Positions 6,453 to 7,651 of a stretch of 7,651 nt of DNA are shown here, piece after piece (positions within the stretch are counted from its first letter, which is position 1; every line of letters starts with the position of its first letter). The notes beneath the pieces were generated by a model. That model worked only from the letters and a program-made list of their open reading frames with translations, was not told the origin of the DNA and ran no database searches. Position numbers and translations under genes: made by a program. Source of the stretch: Candidatus Bathyarchaeota archaeon (GTDB taxonomy: Archaea; Thermoproteota; Bathyarchaeia; Bathyarchaeales; WAQA01); the NCBI GenBank assembly GCA_015520475.1, contig WAQA01000119.1, forward strand, positions 1 through 7,651, given 5' to 3'.

Positions 6453-7457
6453 TTATAGGTTTATGGGTTCATGTTTCTCTGCTGACTCCAGCATGGCGAG
6501 TATTGTATATGTTACGGCTCTTCCATCCTCGACGTCAGGTCTAGGATTAACATCCTCCTCTAGACAGTGTATAAAGTAATCTACTGAATTAAACCACCAT
6601 CCGACAACTTTATAGTCAAGGTCTATTGGGCTGCATGATGGGAATGAAGCCTTCTCAGTGTAGGCTTGGAGTCCCTGTTCGAATTGATCGATTTTTACGT
6701 ATCCCTTTGTTCCGATAATCTCGATTCTATGATCCACGATGTTCGGGGAGCTCTCAGGCAGTATCCAGCTCGTTTCAAAACAGGCTGTTGCCCCATTTGA
6801 ATATTCCACTATGGCTGTTAATGTGTCATGTGTATCTATCCCTTTGGATCTCAGTAGTCCCTCGGTCTTTGAAGCGTATACCCGTTTGGCCTCTGCATCA
6901 AAGAACCATCGGATCATATCTACCATGTGGGAGAGGAGGAACCATGTAGGTGAGGATCTCCCCGACCACGAGAGCATCCTTGTAGGCACGTAGAGGGTGT
7001 TACTTAGCTTCGCATATGCATGTTTAGGCCTTCCAACTTCACCGTTAAGTATCATGTTCTTGACTGTTCTATGTTGAGGTCTCATCCTGTTAGCGTAGTT
7101 AACCATGAGCTTCCGTCCAGTTCTCTTAACAGCGTTAACTATCTCATCTGCGTCTTCGATTGTTGTGGCCAGCGGCTTCTCCACGATCACGTCTTTCCCA
7201 GCCTCTAAGGATGCGATAACTGGATCTTTATGGGCGAAGTCTGGGGTCGCCACGGCTACAGCGTCTATATCGCTTCTCTCCAGCATATCCCTATAATCAG
7301 TATAGAAGCTTTCTGCTCCATATCTTCTGCCGATGTCCATTGCACGTTGAAGGTTTATGTCGCATGTTGCTATGAGAGTTGCTTTCTCAGATTGGAAGTA
7401 TGCCTGAGCATGTTTCTCACCCATTATTCCGGATCCTATAATGCCGAACCTAATCAT
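6453..7457 (-). CDS. Gfo/Idh/MocA-family NAD(P)-dependent oxidoreductase
   Basis: A 334-residue oxidoreductase of the glucose-fructose oxidoreductase / inositol dehydrogenase / MocA family, normally soluble and acting on a sugar or cyclitol. The N-terminal Rossmann fold has GIIGSGIMG (5-13) for the dinucleotide, with Asp33 after the second strand suggesting NAD preference. VATPDFAH (69-76) and the family signature Glu93-Lys94-Pro95 follow. In the C-terminal substrate domain, SHMVD (176-180) supplies the usual catalytic-region His177 and Asp180. Length is normal for the family. The substrate cannot be read from the sequence and no pathway partner is nearby. The ATG at 7457 has no convincing ribosome site, and a TATA box 18-28 bases upstream predicts a leaderless mRNA. 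Confidence 0.93.
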   Translation of the reverse strand: MIRFGIIGSGIMGEKHAQAYFQSEKATLIATCDINLQRAMDIGRRYGAESFYTDYRDMLERSDIDAVAVATPDFAHKDPVIASLEAGKDVIVEKPLATTIEDADEIVNAVKRTGRKLMVNYANRMRPQHRTVKNMILNGEVGRPKHAYAKLSNTLYVPTRMLSWSGRSSPTWFLLSHMVDMIRWFFDAEAKRVYASKTEGLLRSKGIDTHDTLTAIVEYSNGATACFETSWILPESSPNIVDHRIEIIGTKGYVKIDQFEQGLQAYTEKASFPSCSPIDLDYKVVGWWFNSVDYFIHCLEEDVNPRPDVEDGRAVTYTILAMLESAEKHEPINL

Positions 7458-7474
7458 GACTGGCTGCCCCTAAA

Positions 7475-7485
7475 CCTTTATAATC
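7475..7485 (-). promoter_or_regulatory. TATA box between divergent genes
   Basis: On the minus strand GATTATAAAGG lies 18-28 bases before the oxidoreductase ATG, so its mRNA would begin at or close to the ATG. On the plus strand the same element (CTTTATAATC), and TTTAAAG at 7491-7497, could serve the gene at the right edge, giving a plus-strand leader of roughly 30-50 bases before its Shine-Dalgarno sequence. Confidence 0.45.
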
Positions 7486-7524
7486 TCCAGTTTAAAGATG
7501 ATACTGTTAAGATAAGGTTTTTGT

Positions 7525-7592
7525 GGCTTCGGGGAGCCTTACTCTTTTGGAGGTGATCTGTTGTAGGTGCTTTTGAGTGGCTCCTCGAAGCC
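7525..7592 (+). repeat. 14-bp inverted repeat around a Shine-Dalgarno sequence
   Basis: GGCTTCGGGGAGCC (7525-7538) and GGCTCCTCGAAGCC (7579-7592) pair over all 14 positions in RNA, 13 Watson-Crick and one G-U. They enclose a 40-base loop that contains GGAGGTGATC. Each arm also has its own GGCT...AGCC or GGCT...AAGCC local pairing, so two folds compete. The second arm lies in the first codons of the edge gene. It may be a translational control element, but this is structural inference only. Confidence 0.45.
7549..7558 (+). promoter_or_regulatory. Perfect Shine-Dalgarno sequence
   Basis: GGAGGTGATC is the full complement of the usual 3' end of archaeal 16S rRNA, the strongest such site in the window. 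Candidate starts after it: TTG at 7561 is followed at once by TAG; GTG at 7567 (8 bases downstream) opens a frame that looks poorly coding; the frame that does look coding has only GTT (7560) or GTA (7563). Confidence 0.6.
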
Positions 7593-7651
7593 GTTAAGAA
7601 GGCTAGGATATTCAGGCGTAATAAGGTTTCGGTTGAGTATAAGGTTAGGGC
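7557..7651 (+). CDS. Truncated gene at right edge, start unclear
   Basis: From 7557 the frame stays open to the window end. From GTA at 7563 it reads GAFEWLLEAVKKARIF, then a basic stretch RRNKVSVEYKVR. An amphipathic helix followed by a basic strand, with codons (AAG, AGG, GTT, ATA) like the neighbours, makes it look coding. I do not recognise the protein. The oddity is the start: in this frame there is no ATG, GTG or TTG between the TGA at 7554-7556 and the window end, although a perfect Shine-Dalgarno sequence sits just upstream. A rare GTT or GTA start, a base error here, or use of the alternative GTG frame at 7567 are the options. Confidence 0.45.

Noticed and set aside
7567..7651. GTG-started frame 8 bases after the perfect Shine-Dalgarno sequence
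   Set aside because: Spacing is ideal, but the translation (rich in Leu, Ser, Arg, Gly) looks much less like a protein than the neighbouring frame. Kept only as an alternative.

Overview
The window looks like a chromosomal piece of an archaeon, most likely from the Thermoproteota/TACK side. Three recognisable genes point there: an RtcB-type RNA ligase, an ESCRT-III-like CdvB cell-division protein, and an archaeal Nre (NreA-type) DNA-repair protein. Promoters carry TATA-like boxes at archaeal spacing, several genes have very short or no leaders, and codon use is rich in AGG and ATA. I cannot place it further from this sequence alone. There is no CRISPR array, no insertion sequence, and no tRNA or rRNA gene that I could recognise.

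Left part (1-2464): rtcB (109-1569, +) is complete with all catalytic residues. After a 238-base spacer with a clear TATA box comes an unrecognised 135-residue gene with an arginine-rich N-terminus (1808-2215, +). It runs tail to tail into a small winged-helix-like gene (2234-2464, -).

Middle part (2465-4912): the winged-helix gene is divergent from a zinc-ribbon membrane protein (2694-3248, +). Their shared spacer holds a perfect 8+8 inverted repeat next to a TATA box. Next comes a coiled-coil protein with a C-terminal Cys4 motif (3308-3904, -). Its N-terminal half resembles, from memory, the coiled coil of CdvA but lacks the PRC-barrel. It is head to head with cdvB (4214-4912, +), which encodes the ESCRT-III core without the C-terminal winged helix. 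The 309-base spacer between them carries a TGA-interrupted reading frame with hexapeptide-repeat spacing, possibly a gene remnant.

Right part (4913-7651): nreA (4935-6287, -) is convergent with cdvB and ends in a PCNA-binding-like peptide. A Gfo/Idh/MocA-type oxidoreductase (6453-7457, -) lies upstream of it on the same strand. At the right edge a truncated plus-strand gene begins (about 7557 onward). It has a perfect Shine-Dalgarno sequence inside the loop of a 14-bp inverted repeat, but no ordinary start codon in the frame that looks coding.

Functionally this is a mixed housekeeping neighbourhood of RNA ligation, cell division or membrane remodelling, and DNA repair, with small uncharacterised regulators or membrane proteins between. 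The most interesting parts are the CdvA-like/CdvB head-to-head pair and the structured leader at the right edge.
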